Source: JADMJV01 sp964649085 (GTDB lineage Bacteria; Vulcanimicrobiota; Xenobia; Xenobiales; JADMJV01). Taken from it: DNA of 64,000 nt. The stretch is taken from contig CAZYPN010000004.1 of NCBI GenBank assembly GCA_964649085.1, forward strand, positions 1 to 64,000. Reading direction: 5' to 3'. Positions 8,974 through 17,338 of this stretch are shown here, piece by piece. Both the position numbers and the translations under genes were made by a program. The notes below the pieces were generated by a model. That model had not been told where the DNA came from. It saw nothing but the letters and a program-made list of their open reading frames with translations, and ran no database searches. The first letter of the stretch is position 1, and every line of letters begins with the position of its first letter.

Positions 8974-9809
8974 AGGTTCATCGTCTCCCAGCCTGTCGGC
9001 ATGCGACAGTTGTTGATCAGGGCGCCGGCAAGGGCGTAGCCCGACCTGGCGAATACCCGGTTAATGCCGGCTTCGGGCCCTCGGGCCAGACTGTAGAGGT
9101 CGAGAATCCGATAACGCCGGGCAATCTCGATTTCCAGTTCCCGGATGAGAAGGGCCATCAGGCCTCTGCCGCGCTGGTCGGGACGGGTGGCGCAGTCGGT
9201 CATTTCGGCATTGAGCTGGCTACGGTTCAGTTCCGCCGAGGCCACGGCCACGCACTCGCCTTCGGCGTTGCGAACCATACGAAAGTACGAGGAACCCTCG
9301 GCGACGAGACGGCTTACCGTGTCGATGGAGAGATCGCTGGGATAGACAGGGAATACCGTTTTCAGAAGTTTGACCACTTCGGCCACCTCAGCGGCGCCCA
9401 CCGCCAGGGTGGAATAACCCTGGGGAAGGGCTCGTTGAGCCCTGACGGCAGGCGCCTGAGCCAATTCCAGGACGCGCCTCAGGGCTTCGGCATCGCGGGG
9501 ACGCCCCCGAGAGGGTTCAGGGTAGGCGCACCAGAGCCAGCAGTCCTGGCGGTCGGAGAAATAGCCCCGAATCACTCCCTCACGGCGGTAGCCGATCGAC
9601 TTCCAGGCCGCCTCCTGACCGGGGCGGGCGTAGAGAATCACCTTTTCCACCTTGGGGTGCTCGCGGCGCAGCGATTCCACTGCCAATCGTGGGCTTGGGA
9701 AGGGGTCGAAGGCTTTGAGGCGTCGGTTGGCCGGGTCGGCTTGCCAGCGCACCGGCACCCTGGGGGTGGGCAATCGCGGCGTTGCCTGTGAGTTTACATT
9801 GCTGGGCAT
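8946..9809 (-). CDS. ablB: Putative beta-lysine N-acetyltransferase (AblB-like GNAT)
   Basis: 287 aa from ATG 9809, preceded by AGGAGG at 6 bases, which excludes the longer upstream frame. The N-terminal half carries VEKVILYARPGQEAAWKSIG and GVIRGYFSDRQDCWLW, a pattern I associate with AblB. The C-terminal half is a GNAT fold with the acetyl-CoA loop RPDQRGRGLMALLI. AblB acetylates beta-lysine made by lysine 2,3-aminomutase (AblA) to give the osmolyte N-epsilon-acetyl-beta-lysine. AblA is not in this window. The gene heads an operon with an amino-acid importer, which fits either osmolyte handling or amino-acid use. Confidence 0.75.
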   Translation of the reverse strand: MPSNVNSQATPRLPTPRVPVRWQADPANRRLKAFDPFPSPRLAVESLRREHPKVEKVILYARPGQEAAWKSIGYRREGVIRGYFSDRQDCWLWCAYPEPSRGRPRDAEALRRVLELAQAPAVRAQRALPQGYSTLAVGAAEVAEVVKLLKTVFPVYPSDLSIDTVSRLVAEGSSYFRMVRNAEGECVAVASAELNRSQLNAEMTDCATRPDQRGRGLMALLIRELEIEIARRYRILDLYSLARGPEAGINRVFARSGYALAGALINNCRMPTGWETMNLWCKSFASA

Positions 9810-10340
9810 GGTGTCCCTCCTGTCACAAAGAGTCAAAACATAGCATACAATGTTATTTTTAGTCCAGATGGTTTGTCCTTGTTGTGACGCGTTTTGTAAA
9901 AATGTGCACATCGAGCCTTGAAGGGCCCTTGGTTGCATTGCTTGCTTTGTATGTGGGCTCCAAGTATCGTCCTTCGTCGTGTCCGCGTCAGCGGAGGGGC
10001 GGCCCAAGGGGCCTGGTGGGCTATAGCCGCGAAAGTTGTCTGGCGTGGATAGCTGCAAGCTCCAATTCATCGAGAATTCGGCGGCGATTGTGCCCGATCC
10101 CCAGGACATTCGGTAACTGCTACGCGGGCTGATTGTAAGTCAGGAGGGTAGACTTCTACCCGGCCGAGCAACAGCAACTAGGGAAAAGGCTCTCGGCTGA
10201 GAGTGGAGCACGCCTGAGGGCGCACTTGCTTGACGCTCCTGGGCCCGGACGGGTTCGCCCTGCCTGACTATAGGCCAATCTGATGGCTGCGCGGCCAACC
10301 TTTGCCAGGGTCGAACCTATCCGTCCGCCGGATCAGATTG
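9810..10340. other. Intergenic region upstream of ablB
   Basis: About 530 bases with no convincing gene. The part next to ablB (9836-9900) is AT-rich and probably holds its promoter, but no clear -35/-10 pair at standard spacing can be assigned. At 9976-9986 GTCGTGTCCGC matches a core of the 76-bp array read in reverse, followed by a TCCGC-GCGGA hairpin. The rest shows nothing I can name. Confidence 0.45.
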
Positions 10341-10344
10341 CCTT

Positions 10345-10437
10345 AAAGTCGGCGACACTTGCAAGAACAATGCCACACTGAAAACACTTGAGAAGGTCGC
10401 CCAAGCGCTGGGGAGCAGCTCGAGGTATCTTTGGTCT
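10345..10437 (+). pseudogene. Remnant of an XRE-type helix-turn-helix regulator
   Basis: A plus-strand frame reads NATLKTLEKVAQALGSS from about 10366, which is the typical last helix of an XRE domain (target-strand recognition followed by LKTLEKVAxALG). The preceding helices are not in frame and no start is visible, so this looks like a decayed fragment. It sits just outside the integrated element, in what may be the debris of an older insertion. Confidence 0.4.
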
Positions 10438-10453
10438 AGAGAGGCCCCGTTTA

Positions 10454-10710
10454 TCAGGCGGCTTCGGCGGTCCGCCGCACTTGCTCGAGTAAATCCAGGA
10501 GTTCGTCCACCTCGCAGCGGGCCGGAACTCGGCTTTCTGCGTGACCACCAGCGCCACGAAGTTCACCAGGCCGTCAAAGAAGTCGATGGTCTCCTGAGTC
10601 ACCACGGTCCCCAACCCCCGGCCACGGAACGACTCCTCCATGAAGCGGCAGATCCACTCCCGCAAGGAAACGACCTGGCCGCGTTGACGTCCTTCAACCC
10701 GTATTGCCAC
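10454..10710 (-). pseudogene. Frameshifted hypothetical gene fragment
   Basis: On the minus strand one frame reads REWICRFMEESFRGRG and FFDGLVNFVALVVTQKAEF; after a single-base shift near 10520 the neighbouring frame reads VDELLDLLEQVRRTAEAA and stops at 10454-10456. The joined product looks more protein-like than either frame alone, so a frameshifted remnant is likely. No family is recognised and no start codon with a ribosome site is evident. Confidence 0.3.
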
Positions 10711-10744
10711 CAGATTGCCGTACCTGAAATCGTAACCTGCGACA

Positions 10745-10775
10745 CCAACAAAAAAACCGCGCTATCACGCGGTTT
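10745..10775 (-). terminator. Former terminator of tRNA-Trp, separated by the insertion
   Basis: Read on the minus strand, an AAACCGCG / CGCGGTTT stem with a six-base loop is followed by a run of seven T. It lies four bases beyond the tRNA-derived att copy at 10780. Before insertion it would have ended the tRNA-Trp transcript directly after the CCA end. Confidence 0.85.
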
Positions 10776-10779
10776 GATT

Positions 10780-10825
10780 TGGCAGGAGTGACAGGATTCG
10801 AACCCGCGACCTACGGTTTTGGAGA
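10780..10825. repeat. Attachment site, distal copy (tRNA-Trp 3' part)
   Basis: 46 bases identical to 26359-26404, which is the 3' part of tRNA-Trp from the CCA end through the T arm to the anticodon loop. The match ends at GGAGA, where the tRNA anticodon stem continues only in the right copy. Such duplications result from tyrosine-integrase recombination at a tRNA gene; the integrase gene lies 160 bases inward. Confidence 0.93.
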
Positions 10826-10983
10826 GTCCCTCCCCCCCGTCCTGGCCTGTTCTGGTCAGTCCGATTGTTTTAGAGAAACGGCTTGAAATGGTGGTTCTCA
10901 GAAGGCCGCCATTGGAGCCTGTTTCGGTTGGTTCGGGACTGTCGGTGATCAGGAGGTGATCAAGCCCCCCGAAGAACCGTCGG

Positions 10984-12195
10984 TCATCTTCCTGGCCCCT
11001 CGGCTTGTCGGCGGAGAGGAACCACCCTGGACTGTTCAGCCGGTTCTCCCAGCGCAGGAGCCGCCTGGAGCATATCCGCCAGCTTGGCGGCCGCCCCGGC
11101 CTGCATGGTTGGTAGGACGTGGGAGTAGGTGTCCAGAGTGATGCTGATACTGGAGTGTCCGAGCCGCTCGCTGACCACCTTGGGGTGTTCGCCGGCAAGG
11201 AGGAGCAGAGTGGCGCAGGTGTGCCGCAGGTCATAGAGTCGAAAGCTGCTCGAGAGGCCAGCTTGCTCGAGTGCTGGCTTGAAGGCCCGTTTGGTCAGAT
11301 TCCCCTCATAGACCGGGCCGCCGGTTTCGTTGGTAAATACGAAGTCCCACTGGCTCTGCCACCTATCGCCTGCAAAGAGCCGCTCCTGGAGTTGCTGAAC
11401 CCTGTGGGCCCGGAGTTCTTCCACGTCACGAGCATGGAGCACCACGGTTCTCCTGGAGCCCGCTGTCTTGGGTTCCTCGAACTGCCAACCCCCGCCCTTG
11501 GGTCGAACCAGCACCTGAGTTACGCGAACCAGTCCGCGTTCAAGGTCCACTTCTGGCCACTGCAAGCCGAGGTATTCCTCGGGCCGCATGCCGGTTCGCA
11601 GGGCGAAGCTGAGAACGGGACCCCACCGCCTGCCTTCCAGGGCCCGGAGGAAGGCCTGGGCCTGCTCCAGGGTCATCGCCCGAAGCACCTTCTTCCCTCG
11701 GTTGGCCGGCAGGTTCACGTCGGCGGCCGGATTGTGTCCCAGCATTCTCCACTTCACCCCCTGGCGGAGGGCCTGGTTCAGAACCGTGTGAAGCCGGCGG
11801 ATGGTAAGAGGGGAGAGGCCCCTCTTGAGCATTCGGCCGTATACGTCCTGGACGTGGATCACGTTCAGCTTGTCCAAAGGGAGCCGACCGAGCTTGTCCT
11901 CTTTCACGTAGCGTTCCCAGACCGCGGTATAGTCCTCGTGGGTGCGCCCCCGGATTCGTCCCTTGGCCGATGCAAGCCACTGCTCGAGCAACTCGTTTAC
12001 CGTACGCGAAGAGCGGGCGACGAGCTGGCCTTGCTCATAGGTGCCCACCAGGGCCCGGAGCCGCACTTCAGCCTCCTTCTTGGTGCCGTGGACGGTCTCG
12101 GTATGGTAGAGGCGCTTCCCGGTCACCGTGTCCTTACCCAGGGACAGGCGGAGGAGGTAGGTCTTGTCTCCCCGCTTGATGATGGAGCCGGTCAC
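10984..12195 (-). CDS. int: Tyrosine-type integrase of the element
   Basis: 403 aa. The N-terminal ~60 residues resemble an arm-binding domain (MTGSIIKRGDKTYLLRLSLG), followed by a SAM-like core-binding domain (residues ~65-165) and a catalytic domain. Catalytic residues visible are Arg204 (TGMRPEE), Lys243 (EPKT), Arg324 in YDLRHT (Tyr replaces the more common His at 321), His347 (LGHSS) and the nucleophile Tyr357 (DTYSHV). It should recombine the 46-bp tRNA-Trp sites, as it lies next to the distal att copy. Its start overlaps the stop of the upstream HTH gene by four bases. Confidence 0.95.
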   Translation of the reverse strand: MTGSIIKRGDKTYLLRLSLGKDTVTGKRLYHTETVHGTKKEAEVRLRALVGTYEQGQLVARSSRTVNELLEQWLASAKGRIRGRTHEDYTAVWERYVKEDKLGRLPLDKLNVIHVQDVYGRMLKRGLSPLTIRRLHTVLNQALRQGVKWRMLGHNPAADVNLPANRGKKVLRAMTLEQAQAFLRALEGRRWGPVLSFALRTGMRPEEYLGLQWPEVDLERGLVRVTQVLVRPKGGGWQFEEPKTAGSRRTVVLHARDVEELRAHRVQQLQERLFAGDRWQSQWDFVFTNETGGPVYEGNLTKRAFKPALEQAGLSSSFRLYDLRHTCATLLLLAGEHPKVVSERLGHSSISITLDTYSHVLPTMQAGAAAKLADMLQAAPALGEPAEQSRVVPLRRQAEGPGR

Positions 12196-13259
12196 TTAGG
12201 CCACCAATTAGACCACCATTTGGACCAACGCGCCGAGAATGTCCTAGCAGGGGCCCCTGAGTCCTCTTTCTGGGACAGAGAATCCTGCTCGGGTTCGTGC
12301 CGCCGTCGAACCAGTTCCATGCCCCCGTCGATGAAGTCACAAAGCACGGCCGAGGAGGGATTCGGTGGCGGTTCCGGGGGTGTCATGAACTCCCTGGGGT
12401 GGAGCTGCTGGAACGGAGGCCAATTCTCAGGGCGTTCAGGGTGGAGCTTTCGCTCAAGCCGAAAGTTATCAAACTCTGCTGAACCCATCTGGACGAACTG
12501 CCCGTCGATTCGTAGCAGCTTGACCTCTCCCGACTCGAGCGCCGCCTGTTCTTCGGGCGACAGACCTGTGAAATAGGATCGCCAGGGTTCGCGCTTTTCC
12601 CAGGTCGTGAGGTAGTCTGTCTGCCGCTGCCGCAGTTCTCTGGCCATTTGGGCCCGCCGGTCCTGTGCTGCTTCTGCTGGGTTCATTTGTCCGCGCACGA
12701 CGTGGCGCATCAGTGAGCCTTCGGCGAGACTGTATCTCTTGAGTAAGCCCATAGCATCCAGGGGCGGAAGGTCGTTCTGCCAGTCCTCAGACCCCTCTTC
12801 ACTGTCCTCCGCCTGGTTCTCATCCTCTAGCGGGTGATTGGCGGCCTGAAGGTCCTCCGGGAGTTCGCTGGAAACTTTGCTTGCTACGGCTTCGGCAGTT
12901 TCCTGGGTGTTCTCGGGGGCGGCCGGGGCTTTTTTTCTTCCGGCTTCCCTGGCCGCAATCCCAGGGGGCGGCTTGCCCTCGTCGTTGATTACGTATTGCG
13001 CGGCCGCCTCTGCGACTTGTTGGCTCTTGCCCTTGTCGGTTGCGTATTTGATCAACCCTTTTCTAACTTGCTCGAGAGTTTCGTGCTTCACCGTGCCTTC
13101 GCAGGCGTTGCGTAGGGTGTTCTGGCTTACTCCAATGCTGTCGGCCAATTGGCCCAGTGAGATCCGCCCCCCGAAGAAATCTTCCCGAAACCACTTGAGA
13201 CCCGTCTTGGAGCTATTTTGGACGGTTTTTGAACGTTTTTTGGACGGTTTTTGAACCAC
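12192..13259 (-). CDS. Hypothetical element protein with possible HTH domain
   Basis: 355 aa from GTG 13259. Residues ~28-60 (ISLGQLADSIGVSQNTLRNA) have the layout of a helix-turn-helix, so DNA binding is plausible. The first 20 residues are Lys/Ser-rich, the middle (about 105-165) is acidic and Pro/Glu-rich, and the C-terminus is Trp-rich (RWSKWWSNWW). No known family is recognised. It overlaps int by ATGA, so it may control or assist recombination. Near its 5' end TTTTGGACGGTTTTTGAAC occurs twice on the plus strand (about 13214-13255), giving the repetitive Lys/Ser start. Confidence 0.65.
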   Translation of the reverse strand: MVQKPSKKRSKTVQNSSKTGLKWFREDFFGGRISLGQLADSIGVSQNTLRNACEGTVKHETLEQVRKGLIKYATDKGKSQQVAEAAAQYVINDEGKPPPGIAAREAGRKKAPAAPENTQETAEAVASKVSSELPEDLQAANHPLEDENQAEDSEEGSEDWQNDLPPLDAMGLLKRYSLAEGSLMRHVVRGQMNPAEAAQDRRAQMARELRQRQTDYLTTWEKREPWRSYFTGLSPEEQAALESGEVKLLRIDGQFVQMGSAEFDNFRLERKLHPERPENWPPFQQLHPREFMTPPEPPPNPSSAVLCDFIDGGMELVRRRHEPEQDSLSQKEDSGAPARTFSARWSKWWSNWWPK

Positions 13260-13325
13260 AACAACACCCGCCTTTCCTAAGCTGTGACCACAGAACCGAA
13301 TTCAATCTTAAGGAGGATAATTCCC

Positions 13326-13517
13326 GTGGTTACTGCGCTTCCCCAAGTTATTCGCGTCGAGGAGTTCGCCCAGCACTTCGGCCTGTCGCGCCACCAAGGT
13401 TATGAGGCCGCTCAGAAACTGCCGCCAGGTGTAATCGTGCGCCTCGGTCGCCGCATCCGAATCAACGTCGAGGCCCTGCAGGAGTGGATTTCCAAGGGCG
13501 GGAGCCTGGAGAGCTGA
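13326..13517 (+). CDS. Excisionase-like small HTH protein
   Basis: 63 aa from GTG 13326, chosen because AAGGAGG lies 9 bases upstream. The product (VIRVEEFAQHFGLSRHQGYEAA, then RLGRRIRINVEALQEWI) matches the MerR/Xis-like helix-turn-helix layout used by excisionases and small regulators: a helix pair, a short wing and a final helix with EW. It diverges from the int operon across a short promoter region. An excision or directionality role is inferred from family and position. Confidence 0.8.
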   Translation: MVTALPQVIRVEEFAQHFGLSRHQGYEAAQKLPPGVIVRLGRRIRINVEALQEWISKGGSLES

Positions 13518-13562
13518 GCTTCGCCGGCCTTACCGCCAAACCAACTATGCACCCAACCAAAC

Positions 13563-13592
13563 AGCCCGGGCTTGGCTCAACCAAGCCGGGCT
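13563..13592 (+). promoter_or_regulatory. Hairpin just upstream of the primase start
   Basis: AGCCCGG-G-CTTGG, loop CTCAA, then CCAAGCCGGGCT form a 12-base-pair stem with one bulge, ending 24 bases before the primase ATG. There is no T run, so it is not a standard terminator. It could protect mRNA, limit translation of the replication protein, or bind a regulator. Confidence 0.55.
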
Positions 13593-13615
13593 AGACAAAC
13601 CGAAAGGAACCCGCC

Positions 13616-16171
13616 ATGTCGCCAAAACAAGAAAGCCCCCCTCCGCTTGCCCGGAGAGGGGCTCAGAAAGCACCACCTAGCCTTGAGTATAAGGCCAAGT
13701 GCGACCTCGAACAAGCCTCCGCCGAAAACCGTCTGGACTGGTGCCGAAACAACCTGCCGAAGTTCCGACTCAAGCCCGACGGCATTTCGGGTGAGGCCGC
13801 CTGCGAGCTGCACGACGACAATCGACCTTCCCTTTGGGTGGGCCTGAAGTCCACCGCCGGGGCCTACGCCTGCCAGGCTTGTGGTGCAGAGGGAACCTTG
13901 GCCCAATACGCCGAGCTGACCGGCAAGCCCTCGTTTCCGGCCGAGGCGGCTGGTAGCCCACCGCCGACTAAGTGGGTCTACACCACCGCCGCCGGTGATC
14001 CCATTCTCAGGGTGACCCGTCGTGATCGGGACGGCAAGAAGAGCTTCTTCCAGGAACGCTGGAACGGTTCAGCCTGGGTCAAGGGTGGGGTGGCCCCTGC
14101 GCCGCTCCTTCACGCCCCCAAGCTGGCCGCCGCGCCCGCCGGGAGCCTTTGCTTCGTGGTCGAGGGCGAACGCTGCGCCGAGCACCTAACCGTCCTGGGC
14201 CTGTTGGCCACCACCGCCCCGATGGGGGCCGGGAAGTTCGACCGGGTGGGGCGGGATTGGCTTGAGCTGTTGCTGCATCTTGGGGTGGTCATCCTGCCCG
14301 ACAACGACGAGCCGGGCCTGCAACACGCCCTTCAGGTGGCCGAGCGCCTCAAGCGAGAGTTGGCCATCGAATCCAAGATTCTGCCCTTGCCCGGCCTAAA
14401 GCCGAAGGGCGACATTGCCGACTGGTTACTGCTTCCACGGACGAAGGCCGACCTGCTGGCCCTTGTTCCGGGGGCCCTGGGTATCGATGAGTTCCGCCAA
14501 CGGCTGAACCAATCCGAATTGCCCTTGGTTGGCGACCCTGGATCTGACCCCAGTCAGAGCGTCAAGGTGGACTATTCTGAACAGGCCGCCGACCTTGTGG
14601 AGACTCCGATACTGTATGACGAAGACTTAATGGAAGCGCCGCTACCCCTTGGGGTGATTCCCGACAAGCCGGAGTTTCCGCTTCACGCCCTACCCGAAGC
14701 CTTGAGGGTGCCTGTGGCAGCAATCGCCGAGGCATACCAGGTTCCGGTCAGCTACCCCGCCTCCGTGGCCCTGGGAGCCATTTCGACGGCCGTTCTTAAG
14801 AGGGTCGTTGTCGATCCCGGCCGTGGCCCGGTGTGCGCCTTGAACGAGTGGTTCTTGACCAGCTTAGAGTCCGGTTCAGGAAAGAGCTCAGCCTTACACC
14901 AAATCTTTGGACCGATCTACGCTTGGGAGCGAAAGCTGGTAGAGGCCGCCAAGCCCCCCGCTGACGCCAACGTTACGGGTGAATGTCTCGTGGGCCTCGT
15001 TTCGTCAGACCCGACCCCCGAGGCCGTGGAAAGACGTCTGCGCGCCAACAAAGGACGCTACTCGATAGCGAACCCCGAGGCTGCCGATTTGTTCGCCATC
15101 CTGGCCGGGAAATATTCGGCCAACGGTGCCGGCGCGAACATCGGGATTTTTCTCAAGGCTTTCTCTGGCGACACTCATCGAAGCGATCGTGTCCTTCGAG
15201 GGGCTACATACATCGATGAGCCCAGGTTGACGATGACCCTTGCTTTGCAACCCCAGGCCCTGGATCGGGTGCTGGCCGACCCGGAGTTTCGTGAGCGCGG
15301 CCTTATGGCCCGCTTTTTGCTCGACTGCCCAGAGAGTCTCTTGGGCTATCGGCGCCTTGACCCTGAGCCGGTCCCTAGTCACGTAAAATCAAGTTGGTAT
15401 GTGGTTTTGACCACTTTGCTCTCAATCGAACCGCCTGAGACTAACGCCGAACCAGAGCCGTATCGAGTCAACGTCAGCCCGCAAGCCCATTGGGTGTTTC
15501 GGTGTTACCGAACCTGGGCCGAGGAGCAGCTTCGGCCAGAAGGTCTTTTCGAACAGTGTCGGGAGTTTGGGGCCCGGGCGGCAGAGCATCTCCTGAAAGT
15601 GGCCGGTTTGCTTCACTGTGCCCAGCACCCTGTTAAGCCATGGGAGCAAGTTCTTTCCGAAGCCACCATGAAGTCGGCCGTCGAGGTGTTGGACTACTAT
15701 GCATCGCACGTCCGCCTGGCATCTGGCTCTGGCGCAGAGCGACGCAGGACCGACCGCCTGAGATACCTGCTCGAGCGCATTGGTAGCCGCTGGAAGTCAT
15801 CCTTCAAGGCCAGAGACCTGTTCTTGCTGGTCAAAAAGCGCAGAGGCTTTGAGACTATGGAGGCCCTGGCCGCCGACCTCTACCGGCTTTGTGAATATGG
15901 CTACCTCCAGGAGATCACCCCGCCAGGCAAGCGAGGGCGCCCCTCTGTTACCTATCGAGTGGTGAGCTTGGACTATCGAGACCATCAAAACTCTACTCCT
16001 AAAACCGACCCTCAAAACCCTCAAAAACCACTTGAGCCATATGGGGAAAGGCTTTGCTCGGACCCTCAAAAAGCCCCCAATAATGATTTATTGACCCTCA
16101 AAAATCGCCCTCAAAACCCAGCCGAGGATGAGTCAAAAGAAGATTGGGTTCAAGGGGGTGCCACTACGTGA
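13616..16171 (+). CDS. Primase-helicase with CHC2 zinc, Toprim and DUF3987-like domains
   Basis: 851 aa from ATG 13616 (AAAGGAA upstream). A CHC2-type zinc finger is at residues 63-89 (C63, H66, C86, C89). A Toprim domain follows, with VVEGE at 181-185 and the DND pair at 229-231. From about residue 345 comes a DUF3987/YfjI-like ATPase with a P-loop ESGSGKSS at 418-425. The C-terminal ~110 residues hold a wing-like KRGRPSVTYRV and a Gln/Asn/Pro tail. Such proteins prime and unwind DNA for phages, plasmids and satellites. The tail is encoded by five CCCTCAAAA copies that match the iteron-like sites at the element's other end. Confidence 0.88.
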   Translation: MSPKQESPPPLARRGAQKAPPSLEYKAKCDLEQASAENRLDWCRNNLPKFRLKPDGISGEAACELHDDNRPSLWVGLKSTAGAYACQACGAEGTLAQYAELTGKPSFPAEAAGSPPPTKWVYTTAAGDPILRVTRRDRDGKKSFFQERWNGSAWVKGGVAPAPLLHAPKLAAAPAGSLCFVVEGERCAEHLTVLGLLATTAPMGAGKFDRVGRDWLELLLHLGVVILPDNDEPGLQHALQVAERLKRELAIESKILPLPGLKPKGDIADWLLLPRTKADLLALVPGALGIDEFRQRLNQSELPLVGDPGSDPSQSVKVDYSEQAADLVETPILYDEDLMEAPLPLGVIPDKPEFPLHALPEALRVPVAAIAEAYQVPVSYPASVALGAISTAVLKRVVVDPGRGPVCALNEWFLTSLESGSGKSSALHQIFGPIYAWERKLVEAAKPPADANVTGECLVGLVSSDPTPEAVERRLRANKGRYSIANPEAADLFAILAGKYSANGAGANIGIFLKAFSGDTHRSDRVLRGATYIDEPRLTMTLALQPQALDRVLADPEFRERGLMARFLLDCPESLLGYRRLDPEPVPSHVKSSWYVVLTTLLSIEPPETNAEPEPYRVNVSPQAHWVFRCYRTWAEEQLRPEGLFEQCREFGARAAEHLLKVAGLLHCAQHPVKPWEQVLSEATMKSAVEVLDYYASHVRLASGSGAERRRTDRLRYLLERIGSRWKSSFKARDLFLLVKKRRGFETMEALAADLYRLCEYGYLQEITPPGKRGRPSVTYRVVSLDYRDHQNSTPKTDPQNPQKPLEPYGERLCSDPQKAPNNDLLTLKNRPQNPAEDESKEDWVQGGATT

Positions 16172-16713
16172 GCCGCAGAAAATCCACCCAGCGCTGCCGG
16201 CCAATGGCCGACCGTCCACCGAAAGCTGCCCCCAACCTTGTCTGGGAGCAAGCCTTGAACGCTGCCTGCTTCAAGTTGCAGGTTGATCGGGTGGACGTCG
16301 GGGTTCGCAGCTTCTACCCGCGCAGGTGTATGCAGACCCTGCTCCTGGCGGGCGGGTCGGTTGTCGTGCTCTGTGTCCGCCGCTTCTACCGCCGGGGGGT
16401 GTGGCGTGTCTCCGCCGCCACCAGTGACTGCCAACCACCGCCCGCTTTAACCCAGCGTCGCCTCGAGGCCATGGGGTGGTTCCATCCAGTGCCCCCCCCG
16501 GTTCGACGCTTGGGCGGATTCGAGTTGACCTGCCACCAGGAGGAGCTGCCCGCTCTGGCCGAGCTGTCAGTGCGCCTGGCTGTCGGTCTACCTTGGCAGG
16601 GTTGCCCTGGCCTGGAGCTGTTTCAGCGACCGACAGAGCGCCGTTCAGACTTAAATTACCGCTGGACTTCCCGCGCCTGGTCTATAGAAGAAGCAAGAAG
16701 GGGGTCCGCGTAA
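16168..16713 (+). CDS. Hypothetical element protein, 181 aa
   Basis: GTG 16168 overlaps the primase TGA (GTGA) and has AAGGGGG 7 bases upstream, so translational coupling is likely. The product is basic, with FKLQVDRVDVGVRSFYPRR and LAELSVRLAVGLPWQG stretches and several Cys, but no recognised motif. It starts a chain of four tightly packed small genes behind the primase, a usual place for replication accessory proteins. Confidence 0.6.
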   Translation: MSRRKSTQRCRPMADRPPKAAPNLVWEQALNAACFKLQVDRVDVGVRSFYPRRCMQTLLLAGGSVVVLCVRRFYRRGVWRVSAATSDCQPPPALTQRRLEAMGWFHPVPPPVRRLGGFELTCHQEELPALAELSVRLAVGLPWQGCPGLELFQRPTERRSDLNYRWTSRAWSIEEARRGSA

Positions 16714-16715
16714 TC

Positions 16716-17003
16716 GTGGCAAGAGCAAGCACTGTCAGCGAGATCATGCAGTGGGCCCGCCTCCTGCGTTGTGCGCAAGACCCTGCCGTTTGTGTGGTTC
16801 GCAGCGCGTTCCCCGGGTTGCTCAGGGTCTGCCTGCGCCCGAAGGTAGGCGAACACAAGGAAATCGAGATCGTCTTCAACCCGGCGGAAGACTGCCCAGC
16901 GCGGCTGTCCGAGAACGTTCGGGTGTTGCGAGCCCAAGGCCATTCTTCAACCCGAGTCTTCACCACGTCCGCCATCGAGACTCTGAAGGGAGTGCCAACA
17001 TGA
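16716..17003 (+). CDS. Hypothetical element protein, 95 aa
   Basis: Start taken as GTG 16716, three bases after the preceding TAA and about 12 bases after AAGGGGG. The product reads RASTVSEIMQWARLLRCA and later EIEIVFNPAEDCPARLSE, a small alpha/beta protein of unknown family. Its TGA overlaps the next ATG. The longer upstream frame is a shadow of the preceding gene. Confidence 0.5.
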   Translation: MARASTVSEIMQWARLLRCAQDPAVCVVRSAFPGLLRVCLRPKVGEHKEIEIVFNPAEDCPARLSENVRVLRAQGHSSTRVFTTSAIETLKGVPT

Positions 17004-17338
17004 CGCAGGCCGACAAGGCGGTGGCGGCCCATCGGGCGATCAGGGCCCAGATGATTCGCTGCGAAGCCATCCTCGAAGACTACACCAAGGCCATGGGTGA
17101 CGTGGCCGAGCTGGCAGACCGTTGCCCATCCCTGCTTCGGCAGGCCCTCGACCTGGTTCGAGCCTGTCGGGCTCAAGCCGACGTTCTTCAGCCGATCCCG
17201 CCCTCACAGCGTGGCGAAGAGGCTCAAAGGCTGATGGCTATCATGCGCCGGAGAATTCGGGTGCTCGGGTTCTGTCTTCGGGCAACCGAGCAAAGGATTA
17301 TCGAGGAACTGCAAGTCTGGGGAGGTTCCGATGGATAG
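17000..17338 (+). CDS. Hypothetical helical element protein, 112 aa
   Basis: ATG 17000 overlaps the preceding TGA (ATGA). The sequence (VAAHRAIRAQMIRCEAILED, ALDLVRACRAQADVL, RLMAIMRRRIRVLGFCLR) is almost all helix-forming, probably a helical bundle. No family is recognised. It overlaps the next gene by eight bases and belongs to the primase-downstream cluster. Confidence 0.55.
   Translation: MTQADKAVAAHRAIRAQMIRCEAILEDYTKAMGDVAELADRCPSLLRQALDLVRACRAQADVLQPIPPSQRGEEAQRLMAIMRRRIRVLGFCLRATEQRIIEELQVWGGSDG

Noticed and set aside
11119..12576. Long plus-strand open frame opposite the integrase
   Set aside because: Antisense shadow of a clear tyrosine recombinase and its partner gene in GC-rich DNA.
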